Shown one piece after another: positions 22,846 to 34,557 of a DNA stretch of 48,538 bases. Source of the stretch: Nocardioides terrae (GTDB lineage Bacteria > Actinomycetota > Actinomycetes > Propionibacteriales > Nocardioidaceae); contig NZ_FOLB01000016.1 in NCBI RefSeq assembly GCF_900112345.1, positions 1 to 48,538 on the forward strand, read 5' to 3'. Made by a program: the position numbers and the translations under genes. Numbering within the stretch: position 1 is the first letter of the stretch; every line of letters begins with the position of its first letter. Below the pieces are notes generated by a model that was not told the DNA's origin, did no database searches, and saw nothing but the letters and a program-made list of their open reading frames with translations.

Positions 22846-24219
22846 TCAGCTCCAGGAGCTCGGGCCGCTCGAGCCGGCGGCGTAGGTGTCCAGCGGCACC
22901 TTGTCCTCGCGCCAGGCCTCGAGGACCGGCTCCACGATCCGCCAGCACTCCTCCGCGTTGTCCCCCCGCACCGCCAGGAGGGGGTCGCCGTCGAGGATGC
23001 CGGCCAGGACCTCGCCGTACGCCAGCAGATCACCCGCTTCCAGCTCGGCGGACGGGGAGACGGTTTCGAGGTCGAACGGGTCACCGGGGCCGGAGACGTC
23101 GAGGTGGAGGGCCAGTCCAGCCGGCTTGAACCCGATGACGATTTGGTCGCTGGTGTCGTTGCCGAGCAGGCCGGTGGGCAGGTGCGGGGTCGGCTTGAGC
23201 GTCACCACGGCCTCCTTGCGCGGCCGGCCGAGCGCCTTGCCGGACCGCAGCACGACGGGCACTCCTGACCAGCGCCAGGTGTCCACCTCGACGGTGAGCT
23301 CGGCCAGGGTCTCGGTCCGCCGGGACGCGTCCACCCCGGGCTCGCGGCTGTACGCCGACAGCTTGCGGCCGTCGAGGGTGCCGGCCGTGTAGCGGGCGCG
23401 ACGAGACGCCTCCCGCGGCGCACCTCGCAGTCGCGTGGCGCGTAGGACCTGCCCCTTCGCGTCGCGCAGGTCCCGCTCGTCGATCCGGCTGATCGGCTCC
23501 ATCATCAACAGCGCCATCACCTGCAGCAGGTGGCTCTGCAGCATGTCGACGAGAGCGCCGGCCTTGTCGTAGTAGCCGGCACGGCCCTCGAGCGCGAGCG
23601 ACTCGTCGTAGACGATCTCGATCGACTCGACGTGCTGGTTGTTCCACACCGGTTCGAAGAGCCTGTTCGAGAAGCGGGTGCCGATGAGGTTGAGGACGTC
23701 GCTGCGGCCCATGAAGTGGTCGACCCGGAAGATCTGGTTCTCGGGCACCAGGGTGCCGACGAGCTGGTTGAGCGCACGAGCACCCGCGAGGTCGGTGCCG
23801 AACGGCTTCTCCATCGCCAGCACCGTCCCCTCCGGCAGGTCGAGCTGCTGCAGGGCCTGACAGGCGCGGGCCGTGATCGCCGGGGGCAGGGCGAAGAAGA
23901 GCGCCGGCGTCCCGTCGCACTCCGCCAGCAGCGACTCGAGCTCCTCCACGGACGTCACATCGCATCGGCGGTAGCGGCTGCGCTGCGCCGTACGGGAGAC
24001 CCGGGGCCCCGCGCCACCCTCGCCGAAGGCGTCCCCGACCCGCTGTCGCCATTGCTCGTCGCTCAGGTCGGACAGGCCCGCGCCGAGCAGCTGGATCGAC
24101 CTGGCGTCGCCCCAGTCGCTGCCCAGCAGGGAGGCCAGGCCCGGCAGCAGCAGCCTGCGCGTGAGGTCGCCGTCGGCGCCCAGCACGACCAATGTCTTGA
24201 TCTGAGTCGTCGTCGTCAC
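22846..24219 (-). CDS. zwf: Glucose-6-phosphate dehydrogenase
   Basis: Catalyses the first step of the oxidative pentose phosphate pathway. 457 residues, slightly short for the family. The N-terminal coenzyme motif is LVVLGADGDLTRRLLLPGL, and the substrate motif is RVDHFMGRS near 165, where most enzymes have RIDHYLGKE: the His is kept but the Lys is Arg. NNQHVESIEI and DMLQSHLLQV follow. GTG start. A specialised paralogue coupled to an amidohydrolase is possible. Confidence 0.85.
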   Translation of the reverse strand: MTTTTQIKTLVVLGADGDLTRRLLLPGLASLLGSDWGDARSIQLLGAGLSDLSDEQWRQRVGDAFGEGGAGPRVSRTAQRSRYRRCDVTSVEELESLLAECDGTPALFFALPPAITARACQALQQLDLPEGTVLAMEKPFGTDLAGARALNQLVGTLVPENQIFRVDHFMGRSDVLNLIGTRFSNRLFEPVWNNQHVESIEIVYDESLALEGRAGYYDKAGALVDMLQSHLLQVMALLMMEPISRIDERDLRDAKGQVLRATRLRGAPREASRRARYTAGTLDGRKLSAYSREPGVDASRRTETLAELTVEVDTWRWSGVPVVLRSGKALGRPRKEAVVTLKPTPHLPTGLLGNDTSDQIVIGFKPAGLALHLDVSGPGDPFDLETVSPSAELEAGDLLAYGEVLAGILDGDPLLAVRGDNAEECWRIVEPVLEAWREDKVPLDTYAAGSSGPSSWS

Positions 24220-24286
24220 GGGTGTGCGGTACCCACCGCACGCGATCCGGCGACGGGCAGCGTCACGGGGATCGAGGCGGGCTGCC

Positions 24287-26332
24287 TCAGGTGTGCTGGA
24301 ACAGCGCGGCGAACTCCGCTGCCGGCACCGGTCGGCCCAGCAGGAAGCCTTGGGCCTCGTCGCAGCCGAGACGACGGAGGAAGTCCTGCTGCGCCTCCGC
24401 CTCGACGCCCTCGGCGGTCACCGACAGCCCGAAGGAGTGGGCCAGCGCGATAGCCGCCCGCACGATGGCGGCGTCGCCCGGCTCCCTCAGCATGCCGTCG
24501 ACGAAGGAGCGGTCGATCTTGAGCGAGGTGGCGTCGAAGCGACGCAGGTAGTCGAGGCTCGAGTAGCCCGTGCCGAAGTCGTCGATCGCCAGCTTGATGC
24601 CGACGTCCCGGAGGCGGCCGAAGACGGCGACCACGGTCTCCACGTCCTGGGCCAGCTGGGACTCGGTGAGCTCGAGCTCGAGGAGCTCGGGCGGGAAACC
24701 GGTGCTCTCCAGGACGCCGGTCACCCAGCCGACCGGGTCGCGTTGGAAGAGCTGAGCGGCCGAGATGTTCACCGCGATCGACACCGGGGGCAGGCCGGCG
24801 TCCAGCCAGGCGCGGCCCTGCCGGCAGGCCGTCTCCAGGACCCACTCCCCGATCGGCAGGATCAACCCCGAGTCCTCGGCGATCGGAATGAAGTCGGCCG
24901 GGGAGATCGAGCCGTGCACCGGGTGGTCCCAGCGCAGCAGGGCCTCGCAACCGGTGATCGTCCGGCGGCCCAGGTCGATCTTGGGCTGGAACGCCAGCCA
25001 CAGCTGTCCCTCGTCCGCGGCGCGACGGAGGTCGATCTCCATCTCGGTGCGCCGCTGCGCCTTGGCGGCCATCTCCGGCGCGAACGCACGGAAGGCGCTG
25101 CGGCCGGCCGCCTTGGCGTAGTACATCGCCATGTCGGCGTGGTCGATCAGCTCGGCTCCGTTCGCCCCGTCCCGCGGATAGAAGCTGACGCCGATGCTGC
25201 CGGTCAGGTGGATGCGCCGCCCCTCGACCAGGAACGGCTCGGTGAACGAGTCGACGAGCCGCTGCGCCATCTCCTCGATGTCCTCGGTCCGGTCGACCCG
25301 CGGCGCCAGGACGACGAACTCGTCGCCGCCCATCCGCGCGACGGTGTCGTCGAGACAGACGAGCGTCCGCAGCCGTCGGGCCACCACCTGGAGCACGCCG
25401 TCGCCGAACGGGTGGCCGAAGCCGTCGTTGACGATCTTGAACCGGTCGAGGTCGATGTCCAGCAGCGCGATGAGGTGCCCGTCGCGCTCGGCGGCCTCGA
25501 TGGCCCGCGTGAGCTCGTCGTGCAGCAGGCTGCGGTTGGCCAAGCCGGTGAGCGAGTCGTGGGTGGCCTCGTACTGCAGGCGCTGCTGCAGCGCCACCTG
25601 CTCGGCCATCGGCAGTGCGATGCCGACGTAGCCGGGCTCGCCACCGTGGGTGAACCGCCGGCCGGTGAAGAGGTACGGCAACCCCGGGCCGTCCTTGCGC
25701 TGGAAGTCGGCCCACACCTGGCCGCTCCCGGAGGCGAAGACCTCCTCGATCGCGGCGGACACCCGAGGTCGGTCGTCGGGCGGGAAGAGGTCGGTGGCCG
25801 ACATGCCCGCCAGCTCTTCGTCGGTGTAGCCGGTGACCTCGGTCAGGGCGGCGTTCCAGCGCACGAGCCGTAGGTCCGCGTCCACGTGGTAGAGCGCTCC
25901 GGGAAGGCTCTCGAACAGCGCTGAGGTGTAGTCGGCGGCCTCCCGAAGCTGCCGGCGCGCGTCGTGCTCGGCGGTCACGTCGCGGAGGGTGCCCATCATG
26001 CGTACCGGCATTCCATCGCTGTCGCAGAGCACGCTTCCGCGGCCGAGCACGGTGGCGTAGCCGCCGTCATCACGGCGCAGTCGGTACTCCTCCGACCAGA
26101 GCCGCTCGGGGTGCTCGGAAGCCCCGCGGAGGCTGGCGATGACCCGTTCGGCGTCGTCCGGGTGGAGGCGCTCAGCCCACGCGGCAGTCGTGCTCGTGCC
26201 CAGCAGGCCGGTGATGCCGAGCGTGGAGCTGTAGGGCGAGTCGTGCCACTCGATCCGGTCGTCGAGCGACCAGTTCCAGACTGCTTCGCCCGTCGCCCGG
26301 ATGAGTGGATCGAACAGCTCGCTCTCGCTCAT
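24287..26332 (-). CDS. PAS-PAS-GGDEF-EAL cyclic-di-GMP protein
   Basis: 681 residues: two PAS sensor domains (about 1-130 and 140-250), a diguanylate cyclase domain with intact MGGDEF near 332, and a phosphodiesterase domain with intact EALLRW near 464, ELTES and DDFGTGYSSLDYLRRF. Both catalytic sets look complete, so it could make and break c-di-GMP. No transmembrane segment: a cytosolic sensor. Monocistronic by spacing. Confidence 0.92.
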   Translation of the reverse strand: MSESELFDPLIRATGEAVWNWSLDDRIEWHDSPYSSTLGITGLLGTSTTAAWAERLHPDDAERVIASLRGASEHPERLWSEEYRLRRDDGGYATVLGRGSVLCDSDGMPVRMMGTLRDVTAEHDARRQLREAADYTSALFESLPGALYHVDADLRLVRWNAALTEVTGYTDEELAGMSATDLFPPDDRPRVSAAIEEVFASGSGQVWADFQRKDGPGLPYLFTGRRFTHGGEPGYVGIALPMAEQVALQQRLQYEATHDSLTGLANRSLLHDELTRAIEAAERDGHLIALLDIDLDRFKIVNDGFGHPFGDGVLQVVARRLRTLVCLDDTVARMGGDEFVVLAPRVDRTEDIEEMAQRLVDSFTEPFLVEGRRIHLTGSIGVSFYPRDGANGAELIDHADMAMYYAKAAGRSAFRAFAPEMAAKAQRRTEMEIDLRRAADEGQLWLAFQPKIDLGRRTITGCEALLRWDHPVHGSISPADFIPIAEDSGLILPIGEWVLETACRQGRAWLDAGLPPVSIAVNISAAQLFQRDPVGWVTGVLESTGFPPELLELELTESQLAQDVETVVAVFGRLRDVGIKLAIDDFGTGYSSLDYLRRFDATSLKIDRSFVDGMLREPGDAAIVRAAIALAHSFGLSVTAEGVEAEAQQDFLRRLGCDEAQGFLLGRPVPAAEFAALFQHT

Positions 26333-26449
26333 GACATCTCCCGGGATCGACGACGTGCTCCTCGCAACCGCCCCTATCGGCCGCGCCCGGGACGATCGGA
26401 GGAATGTTGCTCCGACGCCCCAGGACGGACGGTACGTCGTTCGACCGGC

Positions 26450-26908
26450 TCAGCCTGCGTCGACGTCGCCGCGCCACCCGCCGGTCTCGCTGCCGCGTGA
26501 CTCGATGAACTGCTTGAACCGCTCGGCGTCCTTCTTGACCTGGTGGTCGTCGATGTTCACGGCCGAGCCGATCTTCTCGACCAGGTCGGTCGGCTCCCAG
26601 TCGAGCTGGATCATGACGCGCGTCTTGTTCTCGTCGAGCCGGTGGAAGGTGACCACGCCGGCGTGCTTGCTGTCGCCGCTCGTGCTGCGCCAGGCGACCC
26701 GCTCGTCGGGGTGCTGCTCGGTGACCTCGGTGTCGAACTCACGCGTGACACCGGCGATGTTGGTGACCCAGTGGTTGTGGGTGTCGTCGAGCTGGGTGAT
26801 CGACTCGACCCCGGACATGAAGTTCGGGAAGGACTCGAACTGCGTCCACTGGTTGTAGGCCACGCTCACCGGGACGTCGACGTCGACGGACTGCTGGATC
26901 TGGCTCAA
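26450..26908 (-). CDS. SRPBCC (START-like) family protein
   Basis: 152 residues of the polyketide cyclase/dehydrase-like fold: VDVDVPVSVAYNQWTQFESFPNFM at the start, then VAWRSTSGDSKHAGVVTFHR and a C-terminal helix (VKKDAERFKQFIESRG). It forms a hydrophobic ligand pocket; the ligand is unknown. TTG start supported by GAGGAG six bases upstream. Confidence 0.85.
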   Translation of the reverse strand: MSQIQQSVDVDVPVSVAYNQWTQFESFPNFMSGVESITQLDDTHNHWVTNIAGVTREFDTEVTEQHPDERVAWRSTSGDSKHAGVVTFHRLDENKTRVMIQLDWEPTDLVEKIGSAVNIDDHQVKKDAERFKQFIESRGSETGGWRGDVDAG

Positions 26909-26987
26909 GAGTCTCTCCTCGTTTCAATCTGGCTGTAGACCCTCCGTGCCCGATCGGCTCCGCCCGAAAACGGCCTAGGCTGGCGGG

Positions 26988-27746
26988 GTGTCCTTCGAGG
27001 TCGCGGCCGAGGCCTACGACCGCTTCATGGGCCGGTTCTCCCGGCCGCTGGCGGTCGACTTCCTTGCGTGGTCCGGCCCCGGTGACGGACCGCCGGTCCT
27101 CGACGTCGGAGCCGGCGCGGGCGCGCTGACCTCCCGGCTGGTGCAGGCCGGGACCGACCGGGTGCACGCGGTCGACCCGAGCGCGGCCTTCGTGGCCGAG
27201 CTGCGGCGCCGGCTGCCCGGTGTCGACGTCCACCAGGCGGCCGCCGAGAGGTTGCCCTTCGGCGACGGCACGTTCGGGGCGGCGTACGCCCAGCTCGTCG
27301 TGCACTTCATGACCGACCCGGTCGCCGGCCTGGCCGAGATGGGCAGGGTCGTACGTCGGGGAGGGACCGTCGCCGCCTGCGTGTGGGACTTCGCCGAGGG
27401 ATCGCCGATCGGCCCCTTCTGGGACGCGGCCCGAGCGGCCGATCCGGACGCGCCGACCGAGACCCGACGGCCCGGGACCCGGCGGGGCGAGCTGACCCGG
27501 TTCGCCGCCGAGGCCGGGCTCGACGAGATCGTCGAGGGCTCGATCGAGGTCGTCGTGCCGATGGGCTCGTTCGAGGAGTGGTGGAAGCCGTTCACGCTCG
27601 GCGTCGGCCCCGCGGGTGACTACGTCGCGCGCCTCTCCCCCGCTGTCCGGACAGCACTGAGGGACTCGTGTCGCGCGAGACTGCCCGAGCCGCCCTTCGA
27701 CGTGACGGCGCGGGCGTGGGCGGTGCGCGCGGCGCCGCGGGTCTGA
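26988..27746 (+). CDS. Class I SAM-dependent methyltransferase
   Basis: 252 residues. The SAM-binding motif I is VLDVGAGAGALTSRL, followed by an acidic residue in HAVDPSAA and AAERLPFGDGTFGAAY (motif II/III region). Substrate unknown; the layout resembles UbiE-type small-molecule methyltransferases. GTG start at 26988. Its stop codon sits in the first unit of a 10-bp tandem repeat. Confidence 0.87.
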   Translation: MSFEVAAEAYDRFMGRFSRPLAVDFLAWSGPGDGPPVLDVGAGAGALTSRLVQAGTDRVHAVDPSAAFVAELRRRLPGVDVHQAAAERLPFGDGTFGAAYAQLVVHFMTDPVAGLAEMGRVVRRGGTVAACVWDFAEGSPIGPFWDAARAADPDAPTETRRPGTRRGELTRFAAEAGLDEIVEGSIEVVVPMGSFEEWWKPFTLGVGPAGDYVARLSPAVRTALRDSCRARLPEPPFDVTARAWAVRAAPRV

Positions 27747-27800
27747 GCCGGCCTGAGCCGGCCTGGGCCGGTCTGAGCCGGTCTGAGCCGGTCTGGCCCG
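27741..27800. repeat. 10-bp tandem repeat between two genes
   Basis: Six consecutive 10-base units of the form GTCTGAGCCG with one or two changes each (GCCTGAGCCG, GCCTGGGCCG, GTCTGGCCCG). A diverged seventh, shifted by one base, may follow to about 27810. The first unit contains the methyltransferase stop codon, and the array ends about 30 bp before the next ATG. Confidence 0.85.
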
Positions 27801-27829
27801 GCTGGCCCGGTGCACTACGGTCAAGCACC

Positions 27830-28738
27830 ATGACGACCTTCCTGGTCACCGGTGCCACCGGGTTCGTGGGCGGCCGGCTGGCCACCCGTCTGGCCGCCGA
27901 CGGGCACGACGTGCGCGCGATGACCCGGCACGCCGACACCTACCGGGGCGCCGGGACGCCCGTGCACGGCGACGTGTCCGACCCGGCGACGCTCCTGCCG
28001 GCGCTGACCGGGGTGGACGTCGCGTTCTACCTCGTCCACGCGCTGGGCGACGCCGACTTCGAGGCGGCGGACGCCGCCGCCGCGCGGGCGTTCGGCGAGC
28101 AGGCCGCAGCGGCGGGCGTCCGTCGCATCGTCTACCTCGGCGGCCTCGGCAGCGACGACGCCGAGCTGTCGGCGCACCTCCGCTCCCGGCGTCACGTCGA
28201 GCGACTGCTGGGCGAGGCCGGCGTCCCGGTCACGGTGCTCCGGGCGGCGATCGTCGTCGGCCACGGTGGCGCCTCGTGGGAGATCACCCGCCAGCTCATC
28301 GAGCACCTGCCGGTGATGGTGGTGCCGCGCTGGGCGCACACCCGCACGCAGCCGATCGGGATCGACGACGTGGTCCGCTACCTGGTGGCGGCGGGTTCCG
28401 ACGACCGGGCGACGGGCCGGGCGTTCGAGGTGGGCGGCGCGGACACGTTGACCTACCTCGAGATGCTCCGCATCGCCGCCGAGGTCCGGATGGGCCGACG
28501 GCGGCCGACGCTCGCGGTGCCGATCCTCACGCCGCGGCTGTCGTCGTACTGGCTGGCCCTGGTGACGGACGTCGACGTCACGACGGGCCGCAACCTGATC
28601 GACTCGATGGGCGTGGAGGTCGTGGTCACCGACCACTCGATCGCCGAGATCTCCCCCGAGCCGCCGCTCGGCTACCGCGAGCAGGTCATCCGGGCGCTCG
28701 CCGAGCGGGCTCAGGAGAAGAGCGCGGGCAGGGCGTAG
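27830..28738 (+). CDS. NAD(P)-binding, atypical short-chain/NmrA-like protein
   Basis: 302 residues. The Rossmann motif is VTGATGFVGGRLA at the N-terminus; HGDVSDPATL, VAFYLVHAL and RIVYLGGLGSD match NAD(P)H-binding epimerase-like proteins often annotated as ubiquinone-binding or NmrA-type. The catalytic Tyr-Lys pair of true epimerases is not clear. ATG at 27830. It overlaps the convergent protease gene by 28 bp. Confidence 0.82.
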   Translation: MTTFLVTGATGFVGGRLATRLAADGHDVRAMTRHADTYRGAGTPVHGDVSDPATLLPALTGVDVAFYLVHALGDADFEAADAAAARAFGEQAAAAGVRRIVYLGGLGSDDAELSAHLRSRRHVERLLGEAGVPVTVLRAAIVVGHGGASWEITRQLIEHLPVMVVPRWAHTRTQPIGIDDVVRYLVAAGSDDRATGRAFEVGGADTLTYLEMLRIAAEVRMGRRRPTLAVPILTPRLSSYWLALVTDVDVTTGRNLIDSMGVEVVVTDHSIAEISPEPPLGYREQVIRALAERAQEKSAGRA

Positions 28739-29369
28739 AGCATCGTCGCCGACCAGGTGACGTGGGTGAGCGCGGGCGCCAGGACGCCGCCCGTCACCGC
28801 TCGCTCGACGCCGACCACGGCTCCGAGCACCAGCGAGGCGAAGGTCAGCATCACGTTGCCGGTGACGGCGGTGACCACGACGTAGGCGAGCGTGGTGACC
28901 ACGACCGGGTGGCCGGGAACGGCCGCGAACAGCGCGCCACGGAAGAAGACCTCCTCGCCGATCCCGCTGGCCACCGTCACGGCGAGCACCGCGAGCCCGG
29001 CGCCCCGGTCGGCGTAGGCGACGACGTCCTCGACCGGTCCGGAGAGGAGGCTGACGTCGCGCAGCACCAGTGCACCGACGACGAAGAGCACCGCGAGGGC
29101 AGCGCCCGCCCCGACGCCGAGGACCACCGGGACACGGCCCCGGAACTCGCCCAGTGGCAGCGGGCCGGCCGCCAGCCCGCCCCCGAGCCAGACCACGGCG
29201 AGCAGCACCGTCGCGGCGTAGAACATGGAGCTGCCCGGCTCGGAGTGCAGCGACCAGGCCAGCACCGCCGCGCCGACGAGGCACGTCCCGGCCGTGACGA
29301 GGCGTCTGCGGCCGACCCCGGCCGACGGGTCGGCGGTGGGGGTCGCGACGTGCTCAGGCTCGTGGCTCA

Positions 29370-29370
<1 letters not shown>
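28711..29370 (-). CDS. CPBP family intramembrane metalloprotease
   Basis: 219 residues with about six to seven hydrophobic segments. The active-site EExxxR motif is GIGEEVFFRGAL, with later histidine in ALTHVTW, as in the Rce1/CAAX-protease-like family. GTG start overlaps the gcvP stop by one base (TAGTG), so it is likely cotranscribed with gcvP. Substrate unknown. Confidence 0.83.
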
Positions 29371-32240
<2,870 letters not shown>

Positions 32241-32274
32241 GGGGGCTCCTCGGGCGGCGTACGCACTGACGGGC

Positions 32275-32400
32275 CTCCCCCTCTGTCACCCCGGGGTCGG
32301 GGCTTCAGACTTGCCTGGTCCGCGTGGTCGTGGCGCCTGAGAGTTTCCGGGGAGGAATTGCCCCTTCGGCGTCCCTGTCGGGCAGGGACTCTCCCACACG
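32275..32400 (-). ncRNA. Glycine riboswitch upstream of gcvP
   Basis: On the minus strand the leader reads GGGAGAGTCCC, then GCCGAAGGGGCAA, AAACTCTCAGGC and finally GACAGAGGGGGAG, in the order and spacing of the conserved glycine aptamer core. It ends about 35 bp before the gcvP start. Glycine binding would switch on gcvP expression. Only one aptamer is evident. Confidence 0.88.
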
Positions 32401-32430
32401 GGATCTGCAGCGTGACCAGTCTAGACGGAG

Positions 32431-32467
32431 CGAACCCCCGGTCCGTCATCGACGGTCCGGGGGTTCG
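32431..32467. terminator. Long hairpin between merR and the gcvP leader
   Basis: Arms 32431-32447 and 32451-32467 pair at 16 of 17 positions around ATC. It lies 25 bp past the stop codon of the merR-type gene and just before the glycine riboswitch leader, separating the two transcription units. Confidence 0.75.
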
Positions 32468-32491
32468 TTGTGTGTGCTTCTGCGGCCGGTG

Positions 32492-33094
32492 TCAGCCGAT
32501 CTTGCGCGCCGCGCGTCGCGCGGCGAGCTCGTCACCCGGGCTGGGCTCGTCGCTCGCCTCGTCGGCCGCGCGCTCGCTGGGCAGGTCGGAGAGGGTGCCC
32601 TCGATCTCGCGCCAGACGCCGCCGATCGCGATGCCGAACACGCCCTGACCACCCTGGAGCAGGTCGATGACCTCGTCGCTGCTGGTGCACTCGTAGACCG
32701 AGGCGCCGTCGCTCATCAGCGTGACGCGGGTGAGGTCCTCGGTGCCGCGCTCGCGCAGGTGGGTCACCGCGGTGCGGATCTGCTGCAGCGAGATCCCGGC
32801 GTCCAGCAGGCGCTTGACGATCTTGAGGATCAGGATGTCGCGGAACGAGTAGAGCCGCTGGGTGCCGGAGCCGGTGGCGCCGCGCACGCTGGGCTCGACC
32901 AGGCCGGTCCGGGCCCAGTAGTCCAGCTGGCGATAGGTGATCCCGGCGGCGTTGCACGCGGTGGGACCGCGGTAGCCGAGGTCGCTGGGCAGGGGCGAGA
33001 CGTCGTCGGTGAAGAGCAGCCCTTGTTCGTCTGCCTGCTCCGCCGCGAGGAGTGTCTCGGCAGCGACGCCGCTCTCCTGCTCGTGCTCGTTCAC
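32492..33094 (-). CDS. MerR family regulator (Rv1830-type)
   Basis: 200 residues. A MerR winged helix (CNAAGITYRQLDYWARTGLV) sits at about residues 45-65, followed by the dimer helix and a C-terminal region in which Glu/Asp and Ala dominate. GTG start at 33094 set by GGAGGA. Position between DUF151 and gcvP matches Rv1830 in Mycobacterium tuberculosis, a regulator linked to growth control; orthology here is inferred from order. Confidence 0.88.
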   Translation of the reverse strand: MNEHEQESGVAAETLLAAEQADEQGLLFTDDVSPLPSDLGYRGPTACNAAGITYRQLDYWARTGLVEPSVRGATGSGTQRLYSFRDILILKIVKRLLDAGISLQQIRTAVTHLRERGTEDLTRVTLMSDGASVYECTSSDEVIDLLQGGQGVFGIAIGGVWREIEGTLSDLPSERAADEASDEPSPGDELAARRAARKIG

Positions 33095-33290
33095 GCGGTC
33101 CTCCGTGAGGGGTCTACTCCGTTGAGCGTAACCCCGGCTGGGGAAGGTCCGCGAGCCGCTCGGGAGAGCGAACGTCACGGTTGGAGTTACAACGGAGACA
33201 GTTCAAGGTAGGTCCCCGCAGCAGCCGGGTCAAAGACATGCCCGGCGTGTCGCAACCCTCAACCTCAACTTGAGACTGAGGTCCCAGGCC

Positions 33291-33758
33291 TCAGTGAGCG
33301 TCGAAGTCCTCGGGCGTCACGTGGTCGAGAAACTCGCGGAACTTCTCGACCTCGTCCTCCTGCTCGGCGGGCACGGCGAGCCCCGCCTCGTCGAGGACCT
33401 CCTCGGCGCACACGATCCGGGTGCCGGTGCGCAGCGCCAGCGCGATCGAGTCGGACGGGCGGGCGCTGACCTCGGCCCCGGAGGAGAAGACCAGCACGGC
33501 GAAGAAGACGCCGTCGCGCACCTCCGTGATCCGGACCTCGTTCAGCTCGGCCTGCAGCGCGCCGATCACGTCCTTCATCAGGTCGTGCGTGAGCGGTCTC
33601 GGCGGCACCACGCCCTGCTGGGCGAAGGCGATCGCCGTCGCCTCCACGGCACCGATCCAGATCGGGAGGTACCGCTCCCCGGACACCTCGCGCAGCAGCA
33701 CGAGCGGCTGGTTCGAGGGCATCTCGACCCGGACTCCCATGACGTCGACCTCTCGCAC
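33291..33758 (-). CDS. Bifunctional nuclease family protein (DUF151)
   Basis: 155 residues containing the DUF151 core: VEMPSNQPLVLLREVSGERYLPIWIGAVEA (split here as N-terminal region), then DLMKDVIGALQAELNEV and SARPSDSIALALR. Plant members degrade DNA and RNA; the bacterial role is unknown. GTG start at 33758. It sits between the two MerR genes, as Rv1829 does. Confidence 0.88.
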   Translation of the reverse strand: MREVDVMGVRVEMPSNQPLVLLREVSGERYLPIWIGAVEATAIAFAQQGVVPPRPLTHDLMKDVIGALQAELNEVRITEVRDGVFFAVLVFSSGAEVSARPSDSIALALRTGTRIVCAEEVLDEAGLAVPAEQEDEVEKFREFLDHVTPEDFDAH

Positions 33759-33812
33759 GTCCTCAACCCTACTCCGCGCCGACAGCCAGACCAGCGAGGC
33801 CCGATCGCCGCC

Positions 33813-34553
33813 TCAGGAGGGCCGGAGGCCGGCCTTGACCAGCGTCGCGTGCAGCCGGACGGAGAGCGCGGCGAGCTGGCCGGCGGTCTCCTCCACCTTG
33901 GCGCGGGCGGTCGGGTCCGACGTACGCCGGAGCGGCGCGACGACCTGCTCGACGAGCCCGACCTCGCGGTCGGCGGCGGCCTTGAGCCCGCGCAGGTGCC
34001 GCGGCTCGAGCCCGTAGCCGGCGAGCTCGCGGGCGGTCTGCACGATGACGAGGTCGTCGGTGTCGTAGTGGCCGGTGCGCGACGGGGAGACGAGGCCGAA
34101 CCCCTCGAGCTCGGCCAGGAGCTCGTCGGTGACGTCGGCGACCTTGACCAGCTCCTTGCGCGAGAGCCGCAGCCCGTCACGGCGGAGGAACGACTCCGCA
34201 CTCGGCATGCCGTCGGCCGCGAGCGCCACCTGGGGCACCGTCGGCACGGTCGGCGCGATGGCCGGCGGTTCGAGTCCGCGGTCCATCGCGTCGAGGTGCT
34301 CGCCGATCACCTTGAGCGGCAGGTAGTGGTCGCGCTGCATGCGGAGGACGTAGCGCAGGCGGTCGATGTCGCCGCGGGAGTACTTGCGGTAGCCCGACGG
34401 CGTCCGCTCGGGCTTGACCAGACCCTTCTCCTCCAGGAACCGGATCTTGGGGATGCTGATCTCGGGGAAGTCGTCGCGCAGGAGCGCGAGCACCTCCCCG
34501 ATCGTGTGGCGTTCGGACGCGGAGCCGGACGCCGCGCTGGTCGCCGTCACCAT
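33813..34553 (-). CDS. MerR family regulator (Rv1828-type)
   Basis: 246 residues: a MerR winged helix near 17-80 (HTIGEVLALLRDDFPEISIP; RTPSGYRKYSRGDIDRLRYV) and a C-terminal effector-like helical domain (LLAELEGFGLVSPSRTGHYD). Position next to garA matches Rv1828. The ATG at 34553 lies 4 bp after the garA-like stop, so the genes are coupled. Confidence 0.88.
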   Translation of the reverse strand: MVTATSAASGSASERHTIGEVLALLRDDFPEISIPKIRFLEEKGLVKPERTPSGYRKYSRGDIDRLRYVLRMQRDHYLPLKVIGEHLDAMDRGLEPPAIAPTVPTVPQVALAADGMPSAESFLRRDGLRLSRKELVKVADVTDELLAELEGFGLVSPSRTGHYDTDDLVIVQTARELAGYGLEPRHLRGLKAAADREVGLVEQVVAPLRRTSDPTARAKVEETAGQLAALSVRLHATLVKAGLRPS

Positions 34554-34557
34554 GCGG

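Noticed and set aside
27741..27800. CRISPR array
   Set aside because: Units are contiguous with no spacers and no cas genes are nearby.
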